Shown: positions 1-8,347, counted from the stretch's first letter. The stretch is DNA of 23,024 bases from Bacteroidales bacterium UBA3289 (GCA_002361625.1 DETL01000014.1:264792-287815); one strand, 5' to 3'. The notes: a model not told the origin generated them from the sequence alone. Program-made: numbers and translations.

Positions 1-111
1 GTCACCGTCCGCGACCGCGACACCATGACCCAGGAGCGCGTCAAGATCGAGGAGCTCCGCGCCCTCATCGACAAGAAGGTGTCCCTGACGAACCTTCTCC
101 GGAACCTGTAG
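1..111 (+). CDS. glyQS: Glycine--tRNA ligase, C-terminal end (partial)
   Basis: The window opens inside a reading frame of 36 codons ending in TAG at 109-111. The peptide begins VTVRDRDTMTQERV and ends LLRNL. The pattern TVRDRDTM-Q-RV is typical of the last strand and helix of the anticodon-binding domain of single-chain (dimeric type) glycyl-tRNA synthetases, which charge tRNA-Gly in the cytoplasm. Only the extreme C-terminus is visible, so catalytic motifs cannot be checked. A strong hairpin terminator follows 20 bases after the stop, so this gene is transcriptionally separate from the next one. Another class II synthetase with the same fold is possible but less likely. Confidence 0.8.
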   Translation, partial: VTVRDRDTMTQERVKIEELRALIDKKVSLTNLLRNL

Positions 112-131
112 CAACAGCCCGAAATCAAGCG

Positions 132-156
132 AAACCCGGCCGATGGTCGGGTTTTT
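132..156 (+). terminator. Intrinsic terminator after the glyQS-like gene
   Basis: AAACCCGGCC (132-141) pairs with GGTCGGGTTT (145-154), including one G-T pair, around a three-base loop. It is followed by T-rich sequence (TTTTTCGTTTT). It sits 20 bases beyond the TAG of the upstream gene and ends about 80 bases before the next promoter box. Confidence 0.85.
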
Positions 157-209
157 CGTTTTAGGGCGAACGGCATCGGTTTGGTGGTCAATGACCATTT
201 TTCGCGTCG

Positions 210-244
210 TTGGCTGTAAATTTCGGGAAAAAGCCGTAGTTTTG
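210..244 (+). promoter_or_regulatory. Bacteroidota-type promoter of the lytTR-symporter operon
   Basis: TAGTTTTG at 237-244 matches the Bacteroidota -7 consensus TAnnTTTG exactly. A possible -33 element is TTGG at 210-213, but its 23-bp spacer is long. The last G of the -7 box is only 5 bases before the ATG at 250. Transcription would therefore begin at or within a few bases of the start codon, giving a leaderless or nearly leaderless message. Confidence 0.65.
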
Positions 245-249
245 CAGAT

Positions 250-1047
250 ATGAAAAACCAGAAGCCGCATATCCGGTTGGAAACCTGGGTGGACCTCGGC
301 GTCTGCCTGGTCATCCTCCCCTGCCTGGTGTCCATTTTCCCCGTGGAAGAATGGACGGTCTGGCGGGGCGGGGACGTCGTCGTCTTTCTTCTGTGGGTGT
401 ACCTGTGCTGGTACCTGGGGCGCCATGTCGTGCCTGCTCTCCTGCAGGCCGGGAAGGCCCGCCTGTGGTCCGGGATCGCCCTCCTGTTCATCATGACGGT
501 CCTCACTTTCCTGATGAGTCTTCGGAAAGTTCCTTTTCCACAGGATGTGGATATGGACCATCCCCCGCGGCTGTACCTGTACCAGCAGGCGGTCTGGGTG
601 TTGTATATCGCTGCCACCGGAATCGGACTGGCCACCGGTTTCCTGTCCTCGAGGATCCGGCGCCTGGAGACGGCCCTGGAGACCGATGACCGGAAAGAGG
701 CCGTCCGAAGCGACCTGGAAGTCCGGGCCTCCTATGCCGTCGCCGGCGAAACGGTGACCGTCAAGACAGGCTATGAGGATATCACCCTCCCCCTGGCGGC
801 GATCCAGTATATCGAGGCGCGGAACAACTATGCCTGTATCCACCTGGACAACCGGGAGGACGTCGTCCCCCAAATCACCCTGAAAGCTTTGATGGACCTG
901 CTTCCGGAGGGGAAATTCGTCCGGATTCACCGGTCCTTCATCGTCCCGGTCCACCGGATCGAGAGCAAACGCGCCACCTCCGTGAAGCTGATCGGCGTTC
1001 CGGATCCCCTTCCTGTCGGCCGCGCCCATAAAGAAAACCTGAAATGA
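250..1047 (+). CDS. Membrane-anchored LytTR-family DNA-binding regulator
   Basis: This 265-residue protein has four predicted membrane helices (about residues 12-30, 42-60, 74-91 and 112-132), a short charged linker, and a C-terminal LytTR DNA-binding domain (about 164-262). LytTR hallmarks are IQYIEARNNYACIHL and FVRIHRSFIVPVHRIE. There is no receiver domain and no phosphorylatable Asp context, so it is not a classical response regulator. It probably senses a signal in the membrane and binds DNA directly from there. The ATG at 250 lies 5 bases after a -7 box. Its TGA overlaps the ATG of the downstream symporter gene (ATGA at 1044-1047), so the two are translationally coupled and the symporter is the likely partner or target. 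The inducing signal and operator are unknown. Confidence 0.88.
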   Translation: MKNQKPHIRLETWVDLGVCLVILPCLVSIFPVEEWTVWRGGDVVVFLLWVYLCWYLGRHVVPALLQAGKARLWSGIALLFIMTVLTFLMSLRKVPFPQDVDMDHPPRLYLYQQAVWVLYIAATGIGLATGFLSSRIRRLETALETDDRKEAVRSDLEVRASYAVAGETVTVKTGYEDITLPLAAIQYIEARNNYACIHLDNREDVVPQITLKALMDLLPEGKFVRIHRSFIVPVHRIESKRATSVKLIGVPDPLPVGRAHKENLK

Positions 1048-2456
1048 GTCCATACGCTGTCCTGGCGACGATCCTCGCCTATTTTGCCGCCATGGCGGCC
1101 GTTTCCTTCCTGTCCTCCCGCGGAGGAGGGAAAGAAGTGTTTTACAACGGCGGCCGGAAGACACACTGGGCCGTGGTGGCCTTCGCGATGATCGGCGCCT
1201 GCATGTCCGGGGTCACGTATGTCTCCGTCCCCGGGATGGTGGGCGTGAGCGGATTCGGCTACCTGCAGATGTGCATCGGCTTTTTCCTGGGATACCTCGT
1301 GATCGCCTTCGTCCTTACGCCGCTGTATTTCCAGCTGGACGTCGTTTCGGTCTATCAGTATCTGGAAAAACGCTTCGGAATGGGATCGTACCGCACGGGG
1401 GCCTGGTTCTTTTTCGTGTCCAAGATGCTGGGCGCCTCGGTGCGGCTGTTCCTCGTGTGCCTGACCCTGCAGCTGCTCCTTTTCGGGCCGCTCCGCCTCC
1501 CCTTCTGGCTGAACGTGGTCTGCAATGTGGGCATCTGCCTGGCCTATACTTTCCGCAGCGGCGTGAAGTCGGTCATCTGGAACGACGTCCTGAAGACCGT
1601 CTGCATGATTGTCGCGGTGATCCTGTGCATCGTCCTGATCGGCCGGGACCTCGGCGGGATCCGGATCGAGGAGCGGGTCTTCTTCTTCGACGACGTGAAT
1701 CATCCGCAGTATTTCTGGAAACAGCTCCTGGGCGGGCTGTTTACGGTCGTGGCGATGACCGGACTGGACCAGGACATGATGCAGCGCACCCTCTCCTGCA
1801 AAGACATCCGGGATTCCCGGAAGAACCTCATTGTGAGCAGCCTCCTGCAGACGGCGGTGATCGCCCTTTTCCTGTGTCTCGGCGCCCTCCTGTACCAGTA
1901 TGCGGCCGCCCATGGGATGACGGAGACCGGGGACCGGCTGTTTCCGGCGGTTGCGACCGGCGGCGGCCTTCCCGGCATCGTGGGCGTGCTCTTCGTCCTG
2001 GGACTCGTGTCCAGCGCGTACGGGGCGGGCGGATCGGCCCTGACCTCTCTGACGACGTCTTTCACCGTGGATATCCTGCGCAAGGAAAAGGACGTAAAAG
2101 CGCGGAAGGCGGTCCATATCGGGATGGCGGTCCTCATGGCCGTCACCGTCATCGTCTTCAACGCGGTGAACAGCACCAGCGCCATCGACGCTGTGTACAA
2201 GCTGGCCAGCTATACCTATGGACCCATCCTGGGACTTTTCGCCTTCGGCATCCTGACGCGGAAGCAGGTGCGTGACCAGTGGGTGCCGGTCGTCGCACTC
2301 CTTTCCCCCGCCATCTGCCTCGTCCTGCAGCTCAACTCCGAACGCTGGTTCGGAGGATACAAGTTCAGTTATGAACTGCTGCTGCTCAATGCGGCCCTGA
2401 CCTTCCTGGGCCTGTGCCTGCTTATTCGACGCGACGGGCGTCGGAAACCGGAATAG
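1044..2456 (+). CDS. Sodium:solute symporter (SSS family)
   Basis: This 470-residue, very hydrophobic protein has about 12-13 membrane segments spread over its whole length, the usual size and shape of the SSS (solute:sodium symporter) family. Family-like features are the N-terminal YNGGRKTHWAVVAFAMIGAC segment, G-V-T-Y-V-S in helix 2, LDVVSVYQYLEKRFG, and the later SSAYGAGGSALTSLTTSF segment, which corresponds to the sodium-site region. It should couple inward sodium flow to uptake of a small solute. The substrate cannot be read from the sequence; sugars, sialic acid, nucleosides and carboxylates are all used by relatives. It starts inside the stop codon of the LytTR gene, so the regulator and transporter are made together. 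The last 35 bases overlap the 3' end of the convergent gene. Confidence 0.9.
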   Translation: MSPYAVLATILAYFAAMAAVSFLSSRGGGKEVFYNGGRKTHWAVVAFAMIGACMSGVTYVSVPGMVGVSGFGYLQMCIGFFLGYLVIAFVLTPLYFQLDVVSVYQYLEKRFGMGSYRTGAWFFFVSKMLGASVRLFLVCLTLQLLLFGPLRLPFWLNVVCNVGICLAYTFRSGVKSVIWNDVLKTVCMIVAVILCIVLIGRDLGGIRIEERVFFFDDVNHPQYFWKQLLGGLFTVVAMTGLDQDMMQRTLSCKDIRDSRKNLIVSSLLQTAVIALFLCLGALLYQYAAAHGMTETGDRLFPAVATGGGLPGIVGVLFVLGLVSSAYGAGGSALTSLTTSFTVDILRKEKDVKARKAVHIGMAVLMAVTVIVFNAVNSTSAIDAVYKLASYTYGPILGLFAFGILTRKQVRDQWVPVVALLSPAICLVLQLNSERWFGGYKFSYELLLLNAALTFLGLCLLIRRDGRRKPE

Positions 2457-4005
2457 ACTTTCCGTCAAAGAAAGCGACGATCTTCGCCTCGGGGAATCCC
2501 AGCATCCGGACCGGATTCAAGTGGTTCAGCGCCTCGGAGAAGGTGCGGAACTGCCCGACGGAGTACGTGTACCGGAGCGAAGAGGTAAGACGTTCATAGA
2601 CCGGGTCCAGCCCCTTGATTTCATCCAGCGTCGCATGGCGGGCCGAGGTGAAGAGCTGGATCTGGTACACGACCCCCTGCGGCAGCTCCGTGTTCTGGGC
2701 GAACCGGCCCACGGGGGCGACCTTGAAACTCTCTTCGTCCGGTTTCGGCACGGGAGCGACTTTCATCCTCAGTTTCGCACCGAGGGCTTTCTTCGTGAAC
2801 GTGTAGCTGGAGCGGGCGCCGACGACTTCGCGGTCGGCACGCTCGGAAGACTCCACGACGCCGCTCTTGAGGAAGGACTGCTCGATCTGGCGGATGGCCC
2901 GATTCGTCTCCTCCAACTGCTTGCGGAGCGGAGCGAGTGCCGCTTCCTTTTCCAGGATGGTTGCCGTCAGGGCGGTCCTGCTGTCTCCGGGCGCTTCCGA
3001 CAGGGTGGTCCGGAGCTTGTCCAGCGTCCGTTCGTAGGTGTTGATGGTGTCCCGCAGGGCGCGCGCTTCCCCCATTTTCCGGATGTACAGACGCGTGTCG
3101 TCATTGGAAGGCGCCGCATCGGAGACGGCGGAACCGTTGTCCATGCGGGCGGGGTCCGAGAGCGGGGACAGCTGGCACAGGTGGGCCAAGGCTTCGGGGT
3201 CCCGGACAGGTGTACGCATTGGATCCTCCTTTTGCTCCAGGACATAGATATAGACACTGTCCGCCGCGCAGTTCCGGTTGGAGGCGAACAGGGTATAGTG
3301 TCCGTCGGCCGTGTCCGCCATCAGGAAATCGTCGCCGGGAGAGGAATAGGGGAAACCCAGGTTCACCGGATCGCTCCAAGTGCCGGTATCTTCGTCCCAG
3401 ACGGACCGGAACAGGTCATATCCGCCCATCCCGCTGAATCCGTCGGAGGAAAAAAGAAGCGTCTTGCCGTCGGCCGACAGCATCGGAAACACTTCATTTC
3501 CAACAGAAAGCAGTTTTTCGCCCATCAGCACCGGTGCCGACCAGAGCGTATCCTGGTCGCGGCTGACATACAGGTTGCGGACACCCGCCGCATCCGGTGT
3601 CGAGAAATACACGGCCCGCTCCCCTTTCGGAGCGTAGGTGGGGAATTCGGATTCGGACGGGTCCAGGGCGTTGGGGCCGGTGCGCCAGCCCTGGTTCTTC
3701 AGGGGGTAGAACAGGAAGAAATCCTTGCGCGAAAACCTTTCGCGGGCAACCACGACGGGATCCGCACAGAAATCTGTCATATTCAGGGCGTTCTGGCTGT
3801 TTTCCGTCTTGCGGCGCAGGAGCGCCAGCGTGTCGGCGTCGGTCGTCGTCCGCGCCGCGCGGGCGAAGCGTTCCAGAGCTTCTTCGAAGCGGTATTGCCG
3901 ATGGAACAGGTCGCCTTCCCTCAGGAGTGAATCCGTCTGGGCCCGGAGACCGGTGGCTCCGAGAAGGAGGATAAACAAGGAAAACAGGCTTTTTCTCACC
4001 GTCAT
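2422..4005 (-). CDS. Envelope protein: TPR, PD40 propeller, coiled coil, SPOR-like C-terminus
   Basis: This 527-residue protein starts with a signal peptide (MTVRKSLFSLFILLLGATGL, cut near RAQ at 21-23). A TPR-like helical stretch follows (about 25-75; GDLFHRQYRFEEALERFARA), then a PD40/TolB-type beta-propeller (about 115-255) with repeats such as EFPTYAPKGERAVYFST and VFPMLSADGKTLLFSSDG. A coiled coil spans about 305-385. The C-terminal 80 residues (GVVYQIQLFTSARHATLDEI onward) resemble SPOR peptidoglycan-binding domains. The domain order recalls PorE-type envelope proteins, but there is no OmpA domain. It probably acts in the periplasm at the cell wall. The ATG at 4005 is preferred over a TTG one codon upstream. 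The 3' end overlaps the convergent symporter gene by 35 bases. Confidence 0.78.
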   Translation of the reverse strand: MTVRKSLFSLFILLLGATGLRAQTDSLLREGDLFHRQYRFEEALERFARAARTTTDADTLALLRRKTENSQNALNMTDFCADPVVVARERFSRKDFFLFYPLKNQGWRTGPNALDPSESEFPTYAPKGERAVYFSTPDAAGVRNLYVSRDQDTLWSAPVLMGEKLLSVGNEVFPMLSADGKTLLFSSDGFSGMGGYDLFRSVWDEDTGTWSDPVNLGFPYSSPGDDFLMADTADGHYTLFASNRNCAADSVYIYVLEQKEDPMRTPVRDPEALAHLCQLSPLSDPARMDNGSAVSDAAPSNDDTRLYIRKMGEARALRDTINTYERTLDKLRTTLSEAPGDSRTALTATILEKEAALAPLRKQLEETNRAIRQIEQSFLKSGVVESSERADREVVGARSSYTFTKKALGAKLRMKVAPVPKPDEESFKVAPVGRFAQNTELPQGVVYQIQLFTSARHATLDEIKGLDPVYERLTSSLRYTYSVGQFRTFSEALNHLNPVRMLGFPEAKIVAFFDGKSIPVSDARRVE

Positions 4006-4022
4006 CAAGCGTTTGACGGGTG

Positions 4023-4030
4023 CAAAATTA
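4023..4030 (-). promoter_or_regulatory. -7 box for the PD40/SPOR-like gene
   Basis: On the minus strand this reads TAATTTTG, an exact TAnnTTTG match, 17 bases before the ATG at 4005. No good -33 TTTG is visible about 19 bp further upstream. Confidence 0.5.
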
Positions 4031-4071
4031 AGAAATAGTTACGAGAATCTTCGTTTATCAGAAAAAATTCG

Positions 4072-4079
4072 TACTTTTG
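4072..4079 (+). promoter_or_regulatory. -7 box for secDF
   Basis: TACTTTTG matches TAnnTTTG exactly. It lies 87 bases before the secDF ATG and would give a leader of roughly 80 bases. A -33 element is only weakly suggested (TTCG at 4050-4053). The box is divergent from the box at 4023-4030, so the 160-base gap serves both genes. Confidence 0.6.
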
Positions 4080-4166
4080 TACCCTTATTTTGCCGAGGTC
4101 TGCGAGGTTCGGCCCCAGCAGGCACGGCTTGATGTGGATAACAAATAATTATAATAAAAGTCAAAC

Positions 4167-7127
4167 ATGCAAAGCAAAGGTTTAATCAGACTTTTCGCCA
4201 TCCTGCTTGCCATCGCCAGCATCTGGCAGCTTTCCTTCACGGCGGTCACCCGCATCCAGGAGAAGAAGGCTGCCGAGTTTGCCGCTCAGAAGGCCCAGCA
4301 GTATGTCGATGCCAACAATGTCGCCGCCGATGTCCGCGAGTTCGTCCTGGACTCCGTCGCCAACATCCGCAACCGCGCCTATGTCGATTCCATCAGCAAC
4401 GAAAAGGTTTATCTCGGATATACCTACCAGGATGCCAAGGAGAAGGAAATCAACCTCGGCCTTGACCTCAAGGGCGGTATGAACGTCATGCTGCAGGTGC
4501 AGCTCCAGGACCTGGTGAAGGCCCTCGCCGAGAACAGCACGGATCCCGATTTCGTGAAGGCCCTCGAGATTGCGAAGAAGAACAACGTGAACTCCAGCCA
4601 GGATTTCATCGGCCTGTTCGAGACCGCCTGGACCGAGAACGCGAACGGCCGTCGCCTCGCCGAGATCTTCGGCACCTACGAGCTCCGTGACAAGGTGAAG
4701 CCCGAGTCCACGGACCGCGAGGTCATCGACGTCATCCGCGCCGAGGCCAAGAGCGCCATCGACAACTCCTTCAACGTCCTCCGCAACCGTATCGACCGCT
4801 TCGGCGTCACCCAGCCGAACATCCAGCGCATCGAGAACAGCGGCAAGATCCTCATCGAACTCCCGGGCGTCAAGGATCCGGAGCGTGTCCGCAAGCTCCT
4901 CCAGGGTACCGCCTCCCTCGAGTTCTGGCCGACCTTCCAGGGCAACGAAGTGAACCTCTACGCCGTCGATGCCCGCGTCCGTGAGATCCTCACGAACCTC
5001 GGCGACAGCACCGTGGTCGCGAACCCGCTGCTCTCCATCCTGCAGCCCAGCGGCTGGAACAACGCCTGCGTCGGTTTCGCCGCCGGTGTGGACACCGTGA
5101 CCGTGAACCGCTACCTCGCCATGGCCGAAGATGTCCTTCCGCAGGGCTTCCGCGGCCTCTGGACCGTGCATCCTTCCGAGTTCTTCAAGAACGAGGACGG
5201 CAACGCAGCCGGCAATGTCTATGAGCTCGTCGCCATCAAGGCCACGTCCCGTGACGGCAAGGCCCCGCTCGACGGCGGTGTCGTGACCGACGCCCGCGTC
5301 GAATTCAACGGCGCCGGCCGAGGTGGCAACTCCGCCAACCCTTCCGTCTCCATGTCTATGAACGCCGAGGGCGCCTCCATCTGGGCCCGCCTCACCAAGG
5401 ACAATGTGGGCAAGCAGATCGCCATCGTCCTGGACGGCCTCGTGTATTCCTACCCGAATGTCCAGAACGAGATCACCGGCGGCAACTCCTCCATCACCGG
5501 CAATTTCGATGTCCAGGAAGCCGAAGACCTTGCCAACGTCCTCAAGTCCGGTAAGCTCCCGGCCCCTGCCTCCATCATCCAGGAGCAGGTCGTGGGCCCG
5601 TCCCTGGGTTCCGCTTCCATCCGCGCCGGTCTCATTTCCTTCCTGATCGCCTTCCTCGTGGTGCTCCTGTACATGGTGCTCTTCTACAAGGGAGCCGGTC
5701 TGATCGCCGACGTCGCCCTGCTGTGTAACGTCCTGCTGCTCTTCGGCACCCTCGTTTCCTTCGGCGCCGTCCTGACCCTGCCGGGTATCGCCGGTCTCAT
5801 CCTGACCCTCGGTATGGCCGTGGATGCGAACGTGATCATCTATGAGCGCATCAAGGAAGAACTGGCTGCGGGCAAGGGCTTCTCCAAGGCTGTCGCCGAC
5901 GGTTACAAGAACGCTTACTCCGCCATCATCGACGGTCAGGTGACCACCCTCCTCACCGGTATCATCCTCTATGTGTTCGGTTCCGGTCCGGTCCAGGGCT
6001 TCGCCACGACCCTCATCATCGGTATCGTCACGTCTGTCCTGACCTCCATCTTCATCACGCGCCTGATCTTCGACGACCGCATCGCCAAGGGCAAGACCGT
6101 GAGCCTGTCCACCGAATGGAGCAAGAACTTCCTGAAGAACACCCACGTCGATTTCATCGGCCTCAAGAAGTACTCCTACATCATCTCCGGCGCCCTGATC
6201 CTCATCAGCATCGCCTCCATCGCCTTCAAGGGCTTCAGCTACGGTGTCGATTTCACCGGTGGCCGTACCTACGTCGTCCGCTTCGACCAGAGCGTCAAGG
6301 CCGAGGATGTCCGCGCCGCCGTGGAGAGCACCTTCCAGACGGCCGCCCAGGCTGCCGGCGAGGACCAGTACTCCGTCGAGGTCAAGCAGTTCGGTGGTGA
6401 CGCCCAGATGAAGATCACCACCCAGTACAAGAACGATTCCGAGGACACCGCCGTGGACGCCGAGGTCGAAGGCCTGCTCTATGAGGCTCTCAAGAACTTC
6501 TATTCCGCTCCGACTTCCCTGGATGAGTTCACCTCCACCCTCGAGAACCCGAACGGTATCGTGTCCTCCGACAAGGTGGGTCCGACCATCGCCCGTGACA
6601 TCACCCGCAGTGCGTTCATCGCCGTATTCCTGGCCCTCCTCGTGATCTTCGCCTACATCGCGATCCGCTTCAAGGGCTGGACCTGGGGTCTCGGCGGCGT
6701 GGTCTCCCTCGCCCACACGGCCCTCATCGTCATCGGCTTCTTCTCCCTGTTCAACGGAATCCTGCCGTTCAACCTGGATGTGGACCAGACCTTCATCGCG
6801 GCCATCCTGACCATCATCGGTTACGCCATCAACGATAACGTGGTTATCTTCGACCGTATCCGTGAGCAGCGCGGCCTGCATCCGAAGGACGACTTCCGCG
6901 AGACCGTGAATACGGCCCTCAACGCCACCCTCACCCGTACGGTCAACACGTCCGTGTCCACCCTCCTCCCGATGCTCGCCATTGCGATCTTCGGCGGTGA
7001 GTCCATCCGCGGTCTGGCCGTGGCCCTCTGCCTCGGTGTCATCATCGGTACCTACGCTTCCATCATGATCGGTACCCCGATCATGTACGACGCCACCATG
7101 AAGGCCGCCAAGAAGGAAGAGAAATAA
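4167..7127 (+). CDS. secDF: Fused protein translocase subunit SecDF
   Basis: This 986-residue protein joins SecD and SecF in one chain, as is usual in Bacteroidota. The SecD half has an N-terminal membrane helix (about 7-27), the conserved LGLDLKGG motif (97-104), a large periplasmic domain, and a six-helix block with GMAVDANVIIYERIKEE starting at residue 549. The SecF half begins after about residue 640, with GVDFTGGRTY at 693 and INDNVVIFDRIRE at 888. These are the D1, D4, F1 and F4 family motifs, all intact, including the membrane Asp residues implicated in proton-driven function. The protein pulls exported polypeptides through SecYEG to the periplasm using the proton-motive force. Codon use is strongly biased to C-ending codons, consistent with high expression. 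A strong terminator follows. Confidence 0.97.
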   Translation: MQSKGLIRLFAILLAIASIWQLSFTAVTRIQEKKAAEFAAQKAQQYVDANNVAADVREFVLDSVANIRNRAYVDSISNEKVYLGYTYQDAKEKEINLGLDLKGGMNVMLQVQLQDLVKALAENSTDPDFVKALEIAKKNNVNSSQDFIGLFETAWTENANGRRLAEIFGTYELRDKVKPESTDREVIDVIRAEAKSAIDNSFNVLRNRIDRFGVTQPNIQRIENSGKILIELPGVKDPERVRKLLQGTASLEFWPTFQGNEVNLYAVDARVREILTNLGDSTVVANPLLSILQPSGWNNACVGFAAGVDTVTVNRYLAMAEDVLPQGFRGLWTVHPSEFFKNEDGNAAGNVYELVAIKATSRDGKAPLDGGVVTDARVEFNGAGRGGNSANPSVSMSMNAEGASIWARLTKDNVGKQIAIVLDGLVYSYPNVQNEITGGNSSITGNFDVQEAEDLANVLKSGKLPAPASIIQEQVVGPSLGSASIRAGLISFLIAFLVVLLYMVLFYKGAGLIADVALLCNVLLLFGTLVSFGAVLTLPGIAGLILTLGMAVDANVIIYERIKEELAAGKGFSKAVADGYKNAYSAIIDGQVTTLLTGIILYVFGSGPVQGFATTLIIGIVTSVLTSIFITRLIFDDRIAKGKTVSLSTEWSKNFLKNTHVDFIGLKKYSYIISGALILISIASIAFKGFSYGVDFTGGRTYVVRFDQSVKAEDVRAAVESTFQTAAQAAGEDQYSVEVKQFGGDAQMKITTQYKNDSEDTAVDAEVEGLLYEALKNFYSAPTSLDEFTSTLENPNGIVSSDKVGPTIARDITRSAFIAVFLALLVIFAYIAIRFKGWTWGLGGVVSLAHTALIVIGFFSLFNGILPFNLDVDQTFIAAILTIIGYAINDNVVIFDRIREQRGLHPKDDFRETVNTALNATLTRTVNTSVSTLLPMLAIAIFGGESIRGLAVALCLGVIIGTYASIMIGTPIMYDATMKAAKKEEK

Positions 7128-7159
7128 TCCCTCGCGGTAATAGCGGTAATAAACAAGAA

Positions 7160-7189
7160 AACGGTCCGGTTTTGCCGGGCCGTTTTTTT
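7160..7189. terminator. Bidirectional terminator between secDF and ridA
   Basis: AACGGTCCGG (7160-7169) pairs with CCGGGCCGTT (7175-7184), with one G-T pair, around loop TTTTG. T7 follows on the plus strand. On the minus strand the same hairpin is followed by TTCTTGTTT, so it can also end the convergent methyltransferase-cutC-ridA operon. Confidence 0.9.
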
Positions 7190-7206
7190 ACTGTATGCCG
7201 AGGGGT

Positions 7207-7587
7207 TTATCCCCGCGAAGCGATGCACTCGATTTCCACGAGGGCGCCCTTCGGGAGCGTCTTGACCGCCACGGCGGAGCGGGCGGGGAAGGGCTCGGCG
7301 AAGAACTGTGCATAGACGCCGTTCATCGCGGCGAAATCGCCCATGTCGGCAAGGAATACGGTGGTTTTCACCACGTTTGCGAGGGAAAGGCCGGCTTCCT
7401 CCAGGATGGCGCGGGCGTTGAGGAGGGATTGTCGGGTCTGGGCCTCCACGCCCCCTTCCGGGAACGCGCCCGTAGCCGGGTCGATGGGAAGCTGTCCGGA
7501 GACGAAAACGAGGCCGCAGCCGCTGTCCACGGCCTGGCTGTAAGGTCCGATGGCCGCCGGAGCGGCCGCTGTGCTGATAGGTTTCAT
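7207..7587 (-). CDS. ridA: RidA family enamine/imine deaminase
   Basis: This 126-residue protein has the size and sequence of RidA (YjgF/YER057c/UK114). It carries the N-terminal AAPAAIGPYSQAV signature, VFVSGQLPIDPATG, and the C-terminal PARSAVAVKTLPKGALVEIE with the conserved Arg (103) and Glu that form the active-site cleft between subunits of the trimer. RidA hydrolyses reactive enamine/imine intermediates made by PLP enzymes such as threonine dehydratase, protecting other PLP enzymes. The frame is open upstream, but family alignment and context fix the start at the ATG at 7587. That ATG overlaps the cutC TGA (ATGA), so it is the last gene of a translationally coupled operon. It ends at the bidirectional terminator. 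Confidence 0.95.
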   Translation of the reverse strand: MKPISTAAAPAAIGPYSQAVDSGCGLVFVSGQLPIDPATGAFPEGGVEAQTRQSLLNARAILEEAGLSLANVVKTTVFLADMGDFAAMNGVYAQFFAEPFPARSAVAVKTLPKGALVEIECIASRG

Positions 7588-8345
7588 TCTATGGAGTTTA
7601 GGATGGCCGCCACCCGGGCAGCCGAGGTTACTTTCTTTCCGTTCCTGGTTTCCGAGGCCGAGGCATGGATTTCCGTGCAGCCGGTCATGGCGAGGATCCG
7701 TCCGGCGTTCTGGGGCGTAACGCCTCCGCCGGGCAGGATGATGATCCGCCCGTCCGCCCGCTTTCGAAGTTCCCGGAGCATGTCTGAGCCCTCCACGACC
7801 GTGGGTCCCTGGCCGGACGTCAGGATCCGGTCGCACCCGAGGGCGACGATTTGTTCCAGCGCGTCAAAGGGTCGCTTGCACACGTCAAAAGCCCGGTGAA
7901 AGGTAATGGAGACACGCCTGGATGGGCCCGGGAAGAAGTGTGAATCATTCGCTGCATGGCATAGGTCGGAGTGCAGAAGTTCTGCGGCCAGGTTATACGA
8001 TTCGACCGTCTGGACCAGCTGCTCCATGGCCGGAACGTCCACGTCTCCGCCCGCTGTCAGGCATCCGATGACGATCCCGTCCGCACCGGCCTCCAGGGCC
8101 TCTTCCACCTGCACCGCCATCGTTTCCACTTCTTCCGGCGCGTAAACGAAATCTCCTGCGCGCGAGCGCACGAGCACGTGTACGATTAAGGAAGGATACC
8201 GCTCCCGGACTTCCCGGATCCATTCCACGGGCGGCGTCAGTCCGTCCAGTTCCAGGGCCGAGCACAGTTCAATCCGCCGCGCTCCGCCGGCCACGGCCGC
8301 ATCGACACTTTCCAGGTTGCCGCAGCAAACTTCCAAGAGGGCCAT
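7584..8345 (-). CDS. cutC: CutC family protein
   Basis: This 253-residue TIM-barrel protein matches the CutC family, with EVCCGNLESVDAAVAGGARR at the N-terminus, followed by IELCSALELDGLTP. Further matches are HVLVRSRAGDFVY, GADGIVIGCLTAGGDVD, ITFHRAFDVC, RILTSGQ and IILPGGGV. CutC was first linked to copper tolerance, but its biochemical role is unsettled; the conserved His/Cys/Glu set at the barrel mouth suggests a metal- or ligand-binding enzyme. It overlaps ridA by 4 bases and begins 2 bases after the stop of the upstream methyltransferase-like gene, so the three genes are one transcript. Size is normal for the family. Confidence 0.92.
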   Translation of the reverse strand: MALLEVCCGNLESVDAAVAGGARRIELCSALELDGLTPPVEWIREVRERYPSLIVHVLVRSRAGDFVYAPEEVETMAVQVEEALEAGADGIVIGCLTAGGDVDVPAMEQLVQTVESYNLAAELLHSDLCHAANDSHFFPGPSRRVSITFHRAFDVCKRPFDALEQIVALGCDRILTSGQGPTVVEGSDMLRELRKRADGRIIILPGGGVTPQNAGRILAMTGCTEIHASASETRNGKKVTSAARVAAILNSIE

Positions 8346-8347
8346 AT

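Noticed and set aside
4006..4008. TTG start one codon upstream of the PD40/SPOR-like ATG
   Set aside because: The ATG at 4005 directly precedes a normal signal peptide, and TTG starts are rare here.
4090..4135. Possible tRNA or structured RNA in the secDF leader (GGTTCGGCCCC stretch)
   Set aside because: No cloverleaf or acceptor stem can be formed around it.
4182..6881. 899-residue antisense ORF across secDF
   Set aside because: It is an acidic, low-complexity shadow of a highly biased gene on the other strand. No domain is recognisable and secDF is certain.
7588..7836. N-terminal extension of RidA
   Set aside because: The family starts at the ATG at 7587; the extension is out-of-frame cutC sequence.
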